The notes below the pieces were generated by a model, which was not told the origin of the DNA, searched no databases, and saw only the letters and a program-made list of their open reading frames with translations. The translations under genes and the position numbers were made by a program. A stretch of DNA of 64,000 bases, taken from positions 142,575 through 206,574 of the forward strand of contig LLEY01000110.1 of the NCBI GenBank assembly GCA_001414485.1. Direction: 5' to 3'. This DNA comes from Calycina herbarum (taxonomy: Eukaryota; Ascomycota; Leotiomycetes; Helotiales; Pezizellaceae). Of the stretch, positions 22,919 to 33,311 are shown one piece after another. The stretch's first letter is position 1. Each line of letters starts with the position of its first letter.

Positions 22919-24063
22919 TGGGAAGGAGTTATTTGATTGTGAATATGATGGGTTTTATATCTTTGTTGGTACTAATTTTCAAAGAGGATATTCAAGATTA
23001 GCGGATGGATTTAGCGAGTTTTAGATCCAGGGAAGCCGCTCAAGTGAATGGGGCTCGGTAGCCTGCAAAAAGCGTCGATGCTCTGAAGTTATAGGGTTCG
23101 GCGAACCTGTAAAGCACGAAATGTCTCTATAATATAGGGAGGGTTTACTGAGAATCCAGCGCACAGGCTATCAGGGCATTACAGGGCAGGAGACAGGCTA
23201 CAAGCCTGAATCACCTGTACGAGTACTTTGACCGCGTCCTCTGTACTGTTGGGAAATATCCATACTCTCGGAATACTCTCGGAAACACTTTCGGAAATAA
23301 ATCTACTACTCTCGGAGATATACTCTTGGATATCTTTGCTTCGGAAATAAATGCTCGGAAATACATAAACACTCTCGGAATTATACTATCTACTGTCGGA
23401 GATATATCTACTACGTTCAGAAATAAATATCTCGGATTTATTAGTCTCGTTTATATATTCTCGGATATCAGTCGGAAAGAGATATACTCTTATAAACACT
23501 CTTGGATATATTTACCTCGGATATATTTACCTTAGATATAGTTATCTAGAAACTAAATCTTAGAAATAATATTCGGAAGTATACACTTCGAAGATAATTG
23601 GAAATAGTACTACTCTCGAAAATCAATATGAGAATATCTATGCTCGGAGATATATTCTCGGAGATATATATACTTTCGGATTAAGTCAACGGAAATATCT
23701 CTCGGAGATATCTCGAAAATAACTCTACTACGCATGGAAATAAATACTCTCGGAAATATTTATTCGGAAACCTTAAGTCCTATCTTTTCTTGGGGGGAAA
23801 TTCTCTTTCTCCGAGAGATTTAAAGACAAAGAAGTAAACAGCATAGAATTCAGATATTTTTTCGAAACTCGTCTAATTGTTTTCTTTCTCAGAGGAAGGT
23901 TAAGATAATGAAATATAAATTCTGATTTTTCATAGGAGCGTTTTCCACTGCATAGTTGGAGCATTCATTATTATTCTTAAGCCGTGCTTTTCATTTCAAT
24001 TTTCTTAGGCCTCCACTCATCCAAGTTACAGTTCCTGCCCTCTCATTCTATCCAATAACCGCA
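22919..24063. other. Intergenic with minisatellite
   Basis: Between the convergent CLC gene and the minus-strand gene ending at 24064. No gene seen; the main content is the CTCGGA repeat listed separately. Confidence 0.55.
23255..23775. repeat. Degenerate CTCGGA-type minisatellite
   Basis: More than 25 copies of (A)CTCGGA(A/G)ATA(T/A)A-like units spaced about 12-25 bases apart, with variable AT spacers. Copies towards 23,520-23,600 are more decayed (TTAGAAATA). Confidence 0.8.
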
Positions 24064-24733
24064 TCATCGCCTCGGATTTATCTCCGTGGTGTCGATTTCC
24101 TCGTCCTCAATCTCGGTAGGATCAATTTCCTCTCCCGCTTTCTCATTTTCCTCCTTCATGCCCCCCTTCTTCACCTTCTCATCCCCACCATCCCTTTCCA
24201 CCATCTTTCCCGCATCATTGTCTTCATCCTTCCTTTTCTTCAAATGGATCGCTTTGAGGTTCGGACCAAAAGGTTCATTAGTCAATAACGGGACTTCCTC
24301 TTCTGGGGGCGGAGGCTATCTCTCGTCAGTCCCCAGTCGTCAGTTCGAATTGGCTTGTGGGGGAATGACATACGGTAAAGAGAACTGCCAATATAGCAAG
24401 AACTGGTCCAAAGTTGATGAGGAAGATTAGAAAAGGTTTGGTTTCTGTGCATTCCTTCTTCTTTGGTCTCTCTTCGTTGGTCTTGGTCACTGTGGACTTG
24501 TCTTCTTTTGGTTTGTCTTTGGTGGGATCTGGGTCTATGGACTTGGATCTTGGGGATCTTGGGGATCTTGGGTTTGTGGCTGTGATTTGTGGACGCTTGA
24601 GATTTGGGAAGTTGGATTTCGGACTCGTTGAGTTCAGACGGAGTTGTTGTGTGATGGGGAATTTTGGGAGTGGACGAGGTCTCAAGCTTCTTGCCACAAA
24701 GGCTGCTCTGGTTGCAGTTCTCGTGGGGAACAT
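24064..24733 (-). CDS. Small mitochondrial membrane protein, unknown role
   Basis: Two exons, 24733-24374 and 24297-24064, 197 residues. The donor is GTATGT; the acceptor that keeps the frame is the second AG (CAGAAGAG), since the first leads at once to a stop. The N-terminus is Arg/Ala/Thr-rich, has no acids for about 35 residues and includes L-R-L-N-S-T, a good mitochondrial presequence with cleavage likely near residue 32. A Lys/Pro/Thr-rich linker leads to one hydrophobic helix (about residues 101-118, F-L-I-F-L-I-N-F-G-P-V-L-A-I-L-A-V). Exon 2 begins E-V-P-L-L-T-N-E-P-F-G-P-N and continues as a strongly charged tail. This fits a single-span inner-membrane protein of the respiratory-chain assembly type, but I cannot name it. 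Confidence 0.66.
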
Positions 24734-25343
24734 CTTGACAGACGGTGGAGAGTTGATGAGAAGAGAAGTTCAATACCCGGCCCTGGGGTTTTATAGTGCC
24801 TTGATGAAAGAGAAGAAGCAATGACCAGAACACAAGAAGGGGATTAAAGAGAGAAATACCTAGTTGTTGTCAATCGGCGTTTCTTTGGGAGTGGGTACAG
24901 ATTTGGATGTACCTGGACTCTGTGAGAAGCAGAGAAATCTTTCTCAAGTTTTCTCAAGGCTTTTCGAAAGCTCATGTTCGAGTCACTCAACATTTCTTTT
25001 TGTATGGTAAAGAATCTATTTTGCTATCCTCCATTCTACAACAGTAAGAGAGACTTGGACTTTTTTTCGGCGACCACTTTTCCTTGAACCACTGAAAGTT
25101 CTGGGCCAGGCTAGGGTTCGAATCGAAAGTTGGGTTGTTGATTCTCCTACATGAAAGATTTGCCACTCTGGGAAGTCTGAAGAAGAGACGTGAGTGCAGT
25201 GGCACAATTTGGAGCCGCGCCGATGAGAGTGAGTTGTCGGGCAAGAAGTCACAAGAGGAAATGCTTTTTAGGATACAAGTCTAAGTCTAATCACCAACCA
25301 ATGCACAAGGCCTCTGCCCAAATTCACACACCCCCCCCCCCTC
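24734..25343. other. Intergenic, no gene seen
   Basis: Promoter of the gene starting at 24733 and 3' flank of the biotin ligase gene; includes a C12 run near 25,331. No supported gene. Confidence 0.5.
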
Positions 25344-27587
25344 CTAAGTCTTAAGTTTTAACAGCCCCTTCAAGAAATCAAAACTGTTGCTGTCTGACTG
25401 TAACTCCCAAACCTTCCCCGTAGCCCTATCCTCCCACCCCAGCTCCTCGGCCAGCAAGAGACCCCAATTCCTCGTAATCCCCTTAATCCTTGCCCTGGCC
25501 CCTCCTTGCGTCTCAATCGTCACAATCTGATCCATATGCAACCAATGTCTGTAATAAAGTTCTTCAAGATCTTTATCAAAGCCCGTTCGACAAAAAGATT
25601 TGTAAATAACCTCGAACTTGGTGAGGATTCTCGCTAAAAGTTTTTCCAAAGTGAAGGGGGCGAGATGGGAGGGGAGAAGAGCGTTTAAGGAGGTTGTTGG
25701 AGCGGCGTTGGTGGTGTTGAGTCCGATTCCGACGACGAGGTCGTAGGAACCGGAGGAGTAGGACGAGTTTACTAGGATGCCGCCGATTTTGATGTACTCT
25801 TTTTTTCTGGGTTTGGTGGGGTCTTGGGCGTCTGTGTATCCAATTAGTGGGATTCTTGGGGGGAAAGTGGGACTTACAGATGTCGTTTGGCCACTTGAGT
25901 TTTACTGGTACATCTTCATAGCCTACATCGTAGGATTGGATACCCTCTACAATTGCAATTGCGGCTAGGTATTGGATGAAAACAACAGGAGCGGTGTTGC
26001 TGTGTGACATGGGGTGTTTCATGGTGACGGAGAAGATCAAAGATCCTGCTGGAGAAACCCATACGTTGGAGCCACGACCTCGACCTGCGACTTGAGTGGT
26101 TGCGGTGACTGTAAAGCCTTCGGGGACATTGGAGAGTAGTTTTGGGTTCCTTTGATCTATCGTCAGCATGAGTTGCAAAAGAATAAGACTTGATAGTGCA
26201 TACTTCTCAAGCAAAGTATTGGTGCTGGTAACCACTTCGCCATATAACAAATTCTTGCCAAAATCCTCTGTTTGTCCTCCACTCTCCAACTGGTATTTCC
26301 GCAAATTTGCATAAAACGAATGATGGTTAAAAGAAGGCGTCTCCTTGGTACCAGGCCAATCTGATTCATGCGGGATGATACGTTTCGTAATCGCATCATA
26401 ATCGACCATTCTATCATCAACCACAACATCATCCTTTTTGTTAGCCACAAGAACTTTTGCTGGAGATGTAGCAGATAGAGGAAGCGATTCAGAAAGAGAG
26501 TTCAAAGACCATCGAGATTCTTGCTTCTCGAAATGGAAGATATCATTCTCTCCTTTGATATACTCTTCTCCGCCTTCAACTGTGATGATGTCCTCCCAAG
26601 AAGCGAGCAATTCCGGTACTAGAAAATGATGCAGAGATGTGAGATGTAGGCGAGAAAGGGATGGTACCAGTGGTTTCTCCTCACTTATTACCAGTCCAAG
26701 TTTCAACAAACAGGCTTTGAGAAACGTGACTCTGAGGTCGTCATCCTCAGCCAAGTCCTTTACGAGTTTTGGATAGTCAGGACCGTCAGAGTTTGGGTCG
26801 AGATTGGCAGCCGCAAATCTTTGAGAAGTTAGAGATTGCCCAATTCCGGGATCGAGTGACTTACTCTGGATGCGGTCCTGTCAAGATAGCTCCGCCTTGC
26901 CCGACTTTACAGTACACAACGGCTGCAGGTCCCTCTCCCCCTTCTACATCTGTGGGTTCTGCGTATGTCGCCAGGGCTTCGACTCCTTTGTCCGAGAACT
27001 TTCCAGCATCAACGAAGAGACCGCCTCCATTGTAATATGAGCGAAAGAGTTGGGGAATGATTCCACTTTTGAATGCCTCCTTATTGGGTTGCACTTTCGC
27101 GGCCCTTGCGCCTGCTTCACTCTGGTAAACAAAGCCTTTGAAGGTACAACCTCTACATGTACCTGGAAAGAAGGCTAGTTCTCGAGAACCGACGACTTCC
27201 ATCTTCTTGTCACCGACCTCAAATTCACATCTCGAAGAGCCGTAATATGCTCCAGCGCAGAATCCAAGGTAGGCTCCGCCTCGACGGACATACTGCTCGA
27301 TACGACGGTTGCCTTCTCCATTTAGAGAACGACAGTAGCCCAAATCTGCCCCTCCAGGGAAGACCAGGAGAGCGCAAGATGCTGTCCAAGGCTCCTTCAA
27401 GATGACGGTATCAGTCACGGGAATTACAGCGTAATTTGGTGATAGAAGACGACGGAGAGTGTACAAGCAATGTCGGACGGACTCAATCGTACTTCCGTTT
27501 CCTGTGAGGATGTTTTAGAGCAATTTCGTAAAAAAAGATGAAAATCGTACCTGAATAGACCAGTACGTTCATCCGTCGTGGTGTCAT
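25344..27587 (-). CDS. BPL1: Biotin--protein ligase (holocarboxylase synthetase)
   Basis: Five exons, 27587-27551, 27501-26865, 26818-26204, 26149-25878 and 25831-25344, give 682 residues. The enzyme makes biotinyl-5'-AMP and transfers biotin to a lysine of acetyl-CoA, pyruvate and related carboxylases. The N-terminal ~220 residues are the BPL_N, glutamine-amidotransferase-like domain (V-F-P-G-G-A-D-L-G-Y, L-G-F-C-A-G-A-Y). The catalytic domain shows G-R-G-R-G (about residue 455), K-W-P-N-D-I (about 515-520) and the following K-I-G-G-I-L, then V-G-I-G-L-N; the C-terminal BPL_C domain closes the protein. Intron 4 lies directly after K-W-P-N-D-I. The intron 3 acceptor is AAAG, chosen over an upstream TAG because only it keeps the frame. 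Divergent from COA4. Confidence 0.93.
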
Positions 27588-27669
27588 GATGGCACGAGCC
27601 TTTCAAGCGAGGTTCCAGACTCTGAACTCAATCGACAGCAGTCTCGTACACTCCAACTCCACCCTCACA
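27588..27669. promoter_or_regulatory. Very short shared region between BPL1 and COA4 starts
   Basis: The two start codons are divergent and only 82 bases apart. Either both genes share one tiny bidirectional promoter or one transcript starts inside the other gene. An ATG lies at 27586 in frame with COA4, overlapping the BPL1 start, so a longer Coa4 form is formally possible. Confidence 0.55.
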
Positions 27670-28203
27670 ATGTCCAAATCCTCGAGTGATACCAAGAAGG
27701 CCGTCCCAGTTGCAGTCGCAGTCGCAGTCGCAGTCGCAGTCGCAGTCGCAGTCGCAGATGACGACGAACCGGATGACTGGTGAGTGATGAAGAGAGTGGT
27801 GTTGAATTCAATTTGCTCAACGGTTTAACTTGTTTAGGGATAAGCGGATTTTCAGCACCGGTTGCGCAGGTGAGTCTTTATATCACCGAGTTCAAAACGT
27901 TCGGTCACCGGCACATACTGATAGGTTATGTTTTTTGGTGGTGTAGCGGAGAATACGAAAATGAATGATTGTTTCTATGAGAAGAAGGACTGGAGGGTTT
28001 GCAAGAATGAGGTAAGTGTCAACGTCTTGGGGAGTTTGAGTTTTAGGCCGATCGGATTCAACAATTTTTCGGAATCACGTGGGCCTAGGTACTCAGTACT
28101 TCGAGAAGGAACTAACTGCTCTGTTGTCTTGTAGTTGGAGAACTTCCGGAAATGCTGGAAGAAGCAGGAAAACGATAAGAGGACCGAAATGAAAGATGCT
28201 TGA
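27670..28203 (+). CDS. COA4: Twin Cx9C protein Coa4/Cmc3, cytochrome c oxidase assembly
   Basis: Four exons, 27670-27779, 27838-27869, 27947-28011 and 28135-28203, give 91 residues. The CHCH fold is complete: C-x9-C (C-A-A-E-N-T-K-M-N-D-C), then nine residues, then C-x9-C (C-K-N-E-L-E-N-F-R-K-C). The sequence D-D-W-D-K-R-I before it and K-K-D-W-R between the helices fit the Coa4/Cmc3 group, which is imported by Mia40 into the intermembrane space and helps assemble complex IV. The N-terminal region contains an unusual Val-Ala run encoded by a GCAGTC microsatellite. The start at 27670 was preferred because it gives the usual short acidic N-terminus; an in-frame ATG at 27586 would add 28 residues. 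Confidence 0.85.
27709..27757 (+). repeat. Coding hexanucleotide microsatellite (GCAGTC)n
   Basis: About eight tandem units in frame inside COA4 exon 1, producing a (Ala-Val)n stretch just before the acidic D-D-D-E-P-D-D-W segment. Confidence 0.9.
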
Positions 28204-28504
28204 TGGTGGCGGCGATACAGAGACAAGTGGCTGCGAAGAGTGTAAGGCTATTGTACAAACCGGAAACAATAGAAGCTCCTCTCAATATACAAATCCTTAT
28301 TAGAATACCAGCCAATTCCAAACAATAACGAAATATTTTTCTTGGTGTTGTGACATGGGGGTACTGTGGTAGATTCTCGGTCTCGGTGAAGTGTAGGTAC
28401 CAGGCACAGCGAGCGTGAAAGTTACAGGGCGCGTCCACCAAAGAATAATCAATAATCAATAATCATAATCGCGTTTCTCTCACCATCCTCAACAACATCC
28501 AACC
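28204..28504. other. COA4-MGM101 intergenic
   Basis: 3' flank of COA4 and promoter of MGM101. A run of AATAATCAATAATCAATAATC lies just upstream of the MGM101 leader; no gene. Confidence 0.5.
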
Positions 28505-29400
28505 ATGGCCACCATAATCCCTAGAGCTACACGCTCTGCTCAAGCCTCCAAATGTCTGCGATCCTCAATCTCCTCCTCCTTCGCCCCGAGGCAATTCTCA
28601 TCCACCCCCCGATTCGCAGCCACCCCCGTCTCACCACCAGCCTACATTCGCAAAACAAGCAACACCGCAACTCGACCAGCTCCCGTATCAAAACCCGCAG
28701 CCGCGGCAGCGGCAAAGCTCCCAATAGCTGATCAATCACCAATAAAGGATATGAGCAATGGTCTGGCAGACGAGCCTTTGATTTTAGATGAGGGGGCGAG
28801 ACAGGTGGATTGGACTCGTTCATTCCATGGCTTATCGGCCCAGCCATTTTCCAAAGAGGCGGCCGAGGTATTACTTGCTCCGTTAACGCTGGATGATGTG
28901 GAGGTTAAGCCAGATGGGATTATCTACCTGCCAGAGATTAAATATAGGAGGATATTGAATAAGGCTTTTGGACCGGGTGGGTGGGGGTTGGCGCCGAGGG
29001 GGGAGACGATTGTTACGCCTAAGAGTATTACTAGGGAATATGCGCTTGTTGCGCATGGCAGGTAAGCTTTCTCTGTCTATCCCATGGTCATGCAGCGTGC
29101 ATAGCTAACTTCTTGTGCTCCAGACTGGTCTCCGTTGCTCGCGGCGAACAGGATTATTTCTCCCCCGAAGGAATCCCCACTGCCACCGAAGGCTGTAAAT
29201 CGAATGCCATGATGCGGTGCTGCAAAGATCTAGGTGTTGCAAGCGAACTCTGGGATCCAAGATATATCAGGAAATTCATGAAGGAGAAGGCGAAACAAGT
29301 TTGGGCCGAGCATGTGGTCACCAAGAAGAAGAAACAAATTTGGCTCAGGAAAGACGACGAGGTTAAATACCCGTTCAAGGAGTCCAAATTCGGTGCATAA
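28505..29400 (+). CDS. MGM101: Mitochondrial genome maintenance protein Mgm101
   Basis: Two exons, 28505-29061 and 29124-29400, 277 residues. The N-terminal ~80 residues form a presequence and linker rich in Arg, Ser, Ala and Pro. The conserved Rad52-like core follows: [10 protein letters not shown], then [11 protein letters not shown], and in exon 2 [14 protein letters not shown] and [12 protein letters not shown]. It ends with the basic K-K-K-K-Q-I-W tail typical of the family. By family knowledge Mgm101 is a nucleoid DNA-binding and annealing protein needed for mitochondrial DNA repair and maintenance. Start is in good context (CAACCATGG). The match to the family is essentially full-length. 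Confidence 0.95.
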
Positions 29401-30472
29401 ATGGACATTACCATACAGGTTCGTTTGTAAAATACGGAATGTTTGGACAGGAGGAGGTTGGGAAATTGTATGATATGGGAGGAACATGGACTGGAACCCA
29501 GCGAGGCGTTTACGGCGGACATCGAGGTACATAATTTAGACTAAACTCCTTCAACTCTGGAGTCCGGAAAGAGAATTCAGGAAATTCAGAACAACCATCT
29601 CCACTATCCCAATCGAGGGCCCCAGTCTCATGGCATTTGCCCTTCTACAATTGTCCCGAGAAGAGGAACAGAAACCTAATTATTCGAGCCTCTTAACTCC
29701 AGGTGGTATACAGAGGTCAGTGGAGCCCTTCCATAACCTGTCTATAGCACCAGATTATCAACGTACGGCTCCACTATCCTCTACACCACGTAGGAGTTAA
29801 GATGATTGAATTGATTTTCCCAGTCCTACTTGAACAATTCGGTCAACCCCAAATTCCAACTCCCGGACTCATCTGCTCACACGACCAGGTATCTCCAACG
29901 AGAAATACAAAATTAAGAATATGGGGAACGACAGGGCATACTTTGATCCCTCACCATCGCATGGGGAAATAGAACCTTCTACCTAATTTCCCAAACGGTC
30001 GATCGTACATTACCATGCCTTGTGGCTTTCGCCAATCGAGGTATTTAAATCCTCAGGATTCAAACAAACCAATCGCCTTCTTTCCTTTGAGACTTCAACA
30101 AGCTTACTTGGTACAGATTTTACGAGCAGCGTTGGTTGACGAATCGGAAGCGTCGAGCACCGAGAATTAGATCTCGGGAGGATTTTGGCGACGTTGGTTT
30201 GGGTGGTTTTGGAAGGATTTCTTGGTGCAAAATACTAACGAGCACCGCCTCAAGAATCCCTCAATAAATTCACGCGATCCTACCCCAATAATTTCGGGGA
30301 GGACGATGAGTTTAATTCACGTAAGGCGTAGGGCGTGAGGGAATTAATAAGTATACCTTATTTTCCAACCGTTGTCAACTTATTCACTCTAATATCTCCA
30401 TCTCCTAGTCACTTTCCTTCTTCTTCAATGCTCGGAATCTACTCTCATTAATCACCTCGAGCCAAATTCATC
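29401..30472. other. Intergenic, promoter of RTA1-like gene
   Basis: About 1.07 kb without a gene I can support. A long pyrimidine-rich stretch precedes the downstream start, as in fungal 5' leaders. Confidence 0.55.
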
Positions 30473-31596
30473 ATGTCCGTCGTCGTCAAAGGCTGGTTGA
30501 ATGTGTCCCCCGACATAAAATACCTCTCGGAATGCACGCCCTCATTATGTTCTCTCGACTACGCAGCGTTGAAATATATACCCAGCGAAATGGGGAATAT
30601 TGCATTCATGTCCCTCTACGGAATCTTATTACTCGCCATGATTCTTTTATCGTTTTTCCACCACAAGACGCTTTCGTTTACGATCTCGATGTGTTTGGGG
30701 TTTGTTTGTGAGGTTGTTGGGTATTGGTCTAGGGTTCAACTACATTACCATGTGTTTGATTCGGGATATTTTGTTATGTGAGTTTGGCTGATAGAATGGG
30801 CACAGGAAGGGAATGGGGCTAATGGGAATTTAGAAATATTGTTTGTTTAACAATCGCGCCTGTTTTCTTCTCCGCGGCTTTATACGTCACCCTCTCACGA
30901 GTTATCATGCATTACGGAGCTCATAATTCCCCTCTCTCTCCTCGAACTTTTACGATATCCTTCATCACGGCGGATATATTTGCTCTTGTTCTACAATCTG
31001 TGGGTGGGGGGTTGACTCAGATGGCGAATACTGGTTCAGATACGAGAACGGGAGAGAATGTTATGTTGGCAGGGTTGAGTTTTCAAGTGATCAGTTTACT
31101 CATCTTCATTTTTATCTCTACGAGATTTTTCTGGAACGTAGCGAGAGAAAGAAGAGAAATAAGGGAGGCTAGTAGGGAAGGAAAGGGTGAAGAACCTGCG
31201 CCTGATGGTGCGGGGTATCGACTTATGATTGCTGGTAAGTCATTTTCCCTTCCCCTCTTTACAAACGTTGAACTAATTCTAAAATCAGCATACACACTCT
31301 CCACCATCCTCCTCCTAGTGCGCTCACTATTCCGCGTCGCCGAACTCACGCACGGATTCCGTTCGGAGCTCGCAAATAACGAGATTGTTTTTGTTATTCT
31401 GGAGGGGTGTGTGGTTCTTGGTGCTACGGTTTTGATGAGTGTTTTTCATCCTGGGTTGATTATTGGGGAGGCGTGGGTAGAGAGTGGGTGGAAGAAAGAT
31501 GAGGTGGAGAAGAAGGAGTTTGATTTGGAGAGTGTGTATAGTGGGGAAGAGGTGGTTTATATGAGGCCATGGTATGGGAATTCGGTTTCTAGTTAG
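30473..31596 (+). CDS. RTA1-like seven-TM protein
   Basis: Three exons, 30473-30777, 30834-31234 and 31289-31596, 337 residues. Hydrophobic segments alternate with short loops along most of the length (about seven helices). Family signatures visible are G-F-V-C-E-V-V-G-Y near helix 3, A-P-V-F-F-S-A-A-L-Y after exon 2 starts, the D-I-F-A-L-V-L-Q-S-V-G-G-G segment and F-R-V-A-E-L in exon 3. The acidic C-terminal tail is cytosolic. RTA1-family proteins are fungal-specific membrane proteins tied to lipid export and resistance to toxic compounds such as 7-aminocholesterol; the exact substrate is unknown. All introns are canonical and the frame is intact. Confidence 0.9.
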
Positions 31597-33311
31597 GAAG
31601 GTCTTCTTGACTTGGAAAGCGGTTTGGGAGGGTGCGAAGGGAGCGGTTTTCTTGTTTATATCTTTTTGGGGGTTCTTTTTTTGTCGGTTTATATTATGAA
31701 CACAAGTTTCTTTTCACTGTTGATATTTTGGGTGGGATTTTGGGGGTGTTATGGCATGGTGTTTATAGAGGAGGGGAAAATTGTATATATGGAGGTTGGC
31801 TCCGGGTGTATTGTCCGAAGTACATATAGTTACTACATGTAAAAAACAACAGTGGAGAGTGTTTACAAATCTATCTCCTCAGCACTTACGATACATCTTT
31901 GCTACTCTGCAATGGAACTTTTCTATTGGACTTGAAATAAGAATTGCACGCGAGTCCCAAGGACCAAATGGAAGAAATCGCGGGGTTTAGTAGCTACTAA
32001 ACTTTGTACTTTCGGCTTACCAACGCATAAACTCAAGTGCCGCAACTCTAGGGGATCATGTTACGTGGACCCCGAATGCTCGACTGGTAACATCCTCTGA
32101 GCAAACAAAGAGCGCCTAACAAAAATCTTTCGAAACAATCATAGCGGGATTCCCGGAACTGATAAACCAACCCATAAAATAGGTTCCCTCAAAGTAGCGA
32201 ACAAGCGGAAGAACATGATTCGACAGCACTTAGTTTATCGATGCTAGAAGTGAGTCATAAGAGACTTCATATTGTCTATTTCTGCAGCTTTTCCCCTGAA
32301 TTTTCAAGTATACTATTTTTCTCTGTCCCGATGGGGAAATCTTCATCAGGGGTTTCGTCTAGGCGACCGGTGTAAATGCCCATGTGGTCTTGGAGTTGTA
32401 GAAGATTTTCGGTGGCTTCTCCTTTGGGTCTAGCCCTGGAGCCCTCGGGTTTCCTGGCTGCATTATTGGGAAGGAAGGGATTGTATATATATATTTCTGC
32501 TTCTGAATTGTTATTTATATCAATGGGGATTGCATTTTCAGAGGGTGGTATTTTCATATTCACCTAGATATCATCGGCGCATTCAGTAGAAAGGGAAAGT
32601 GCTTGGAGAACTTCGTGTGCGTCAAAAGTTTTGAATAGCAGTATGGAGCTTGTCGACGAATAGTTGAACCCACTCAGTAAGTGTCAGAAAACTCAAGAAT
32701 CAAGTGGCTTCCCCAAAGATACGTATATTAATACAACTTGATTCCTTGGGAGTTGAAGTTGCAACAATACCCGACGGATTCTGGCTGGTTCCCATGGGTC
32801 TCATCACCTCCGAGCCAGTTGATTGAAGAGGATGATTTAATAAAATACTGAAGACAAGTAAGACAACCAGCTCTGTGTAATCTGAGATGTCAAAGTGAGG
32901 AACGGAGGTAAAGAATTCGACAGTAGTCACTTTGTCTATGTTAGAATCGATTCATACGTGATTGTTGGCAGCATTTCCCGTACAGAGACTCTATTCTATC
33001 TCTTGGTATGATTTCGAAACGACTTTGCGAAAACTCTCTACATCTCGAGAGAAAACCCAAATTTTGTTACTCGAGTCTTTCTCCAGGGTGATAACACTCG
33101 GTGTGGTGATTTCTAGACACTTGGCTGCTGAGGCGTTGAACTTCGTTCAGCACCTTTTGGGGGGAAGCTTGAGTCCCATTTATATAATTTCTCTTACTGT
33201 CTCCACTCTGACAAAGGATAAATCATAGCTCATGTGAAAAATTCATTTTTTGCGACTAAACTCTCTATGGAACTAATCCAATGCAAAAGATCTATTATTC
33301 AATGGAGATCT
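31597..33311. other. Intergenic, one weak frame only
   Basis: No confident gene. A hydrophilic 95-codon frame (32276-32563, minus) preceded by a possible acceptor (ATCTAG at about 32,570) could be an exon of a small gene. I could not join it to a convincing first exon; 32,700-32,930 minus is another weak candidate. Confidence 0.4.

Noticed and set aside
24282..24833. A 183-codon minus frame and a 136-codon plus frame overlapping the mitochondrial membrane protein gene
   Set aside because: They are shadow frames of the exon at 24733-24374, whose presequence and transmembrane helix are in a different frame; neither has a domain.
25110..25135. GGTTCGAATC, a T-loop-like sequence suggesting a tRNA
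   Set aside because: No matching acceptor, D-arm or anticodon stems can be placed at tRNA spacing around it.
32276..32930. Two minus frames (95 and 76 codons) that might be exons of one small gene
   Set aside because: I could not join them with convincing splice sites or recognise a protein; kept only as a note in the intergenic entry.
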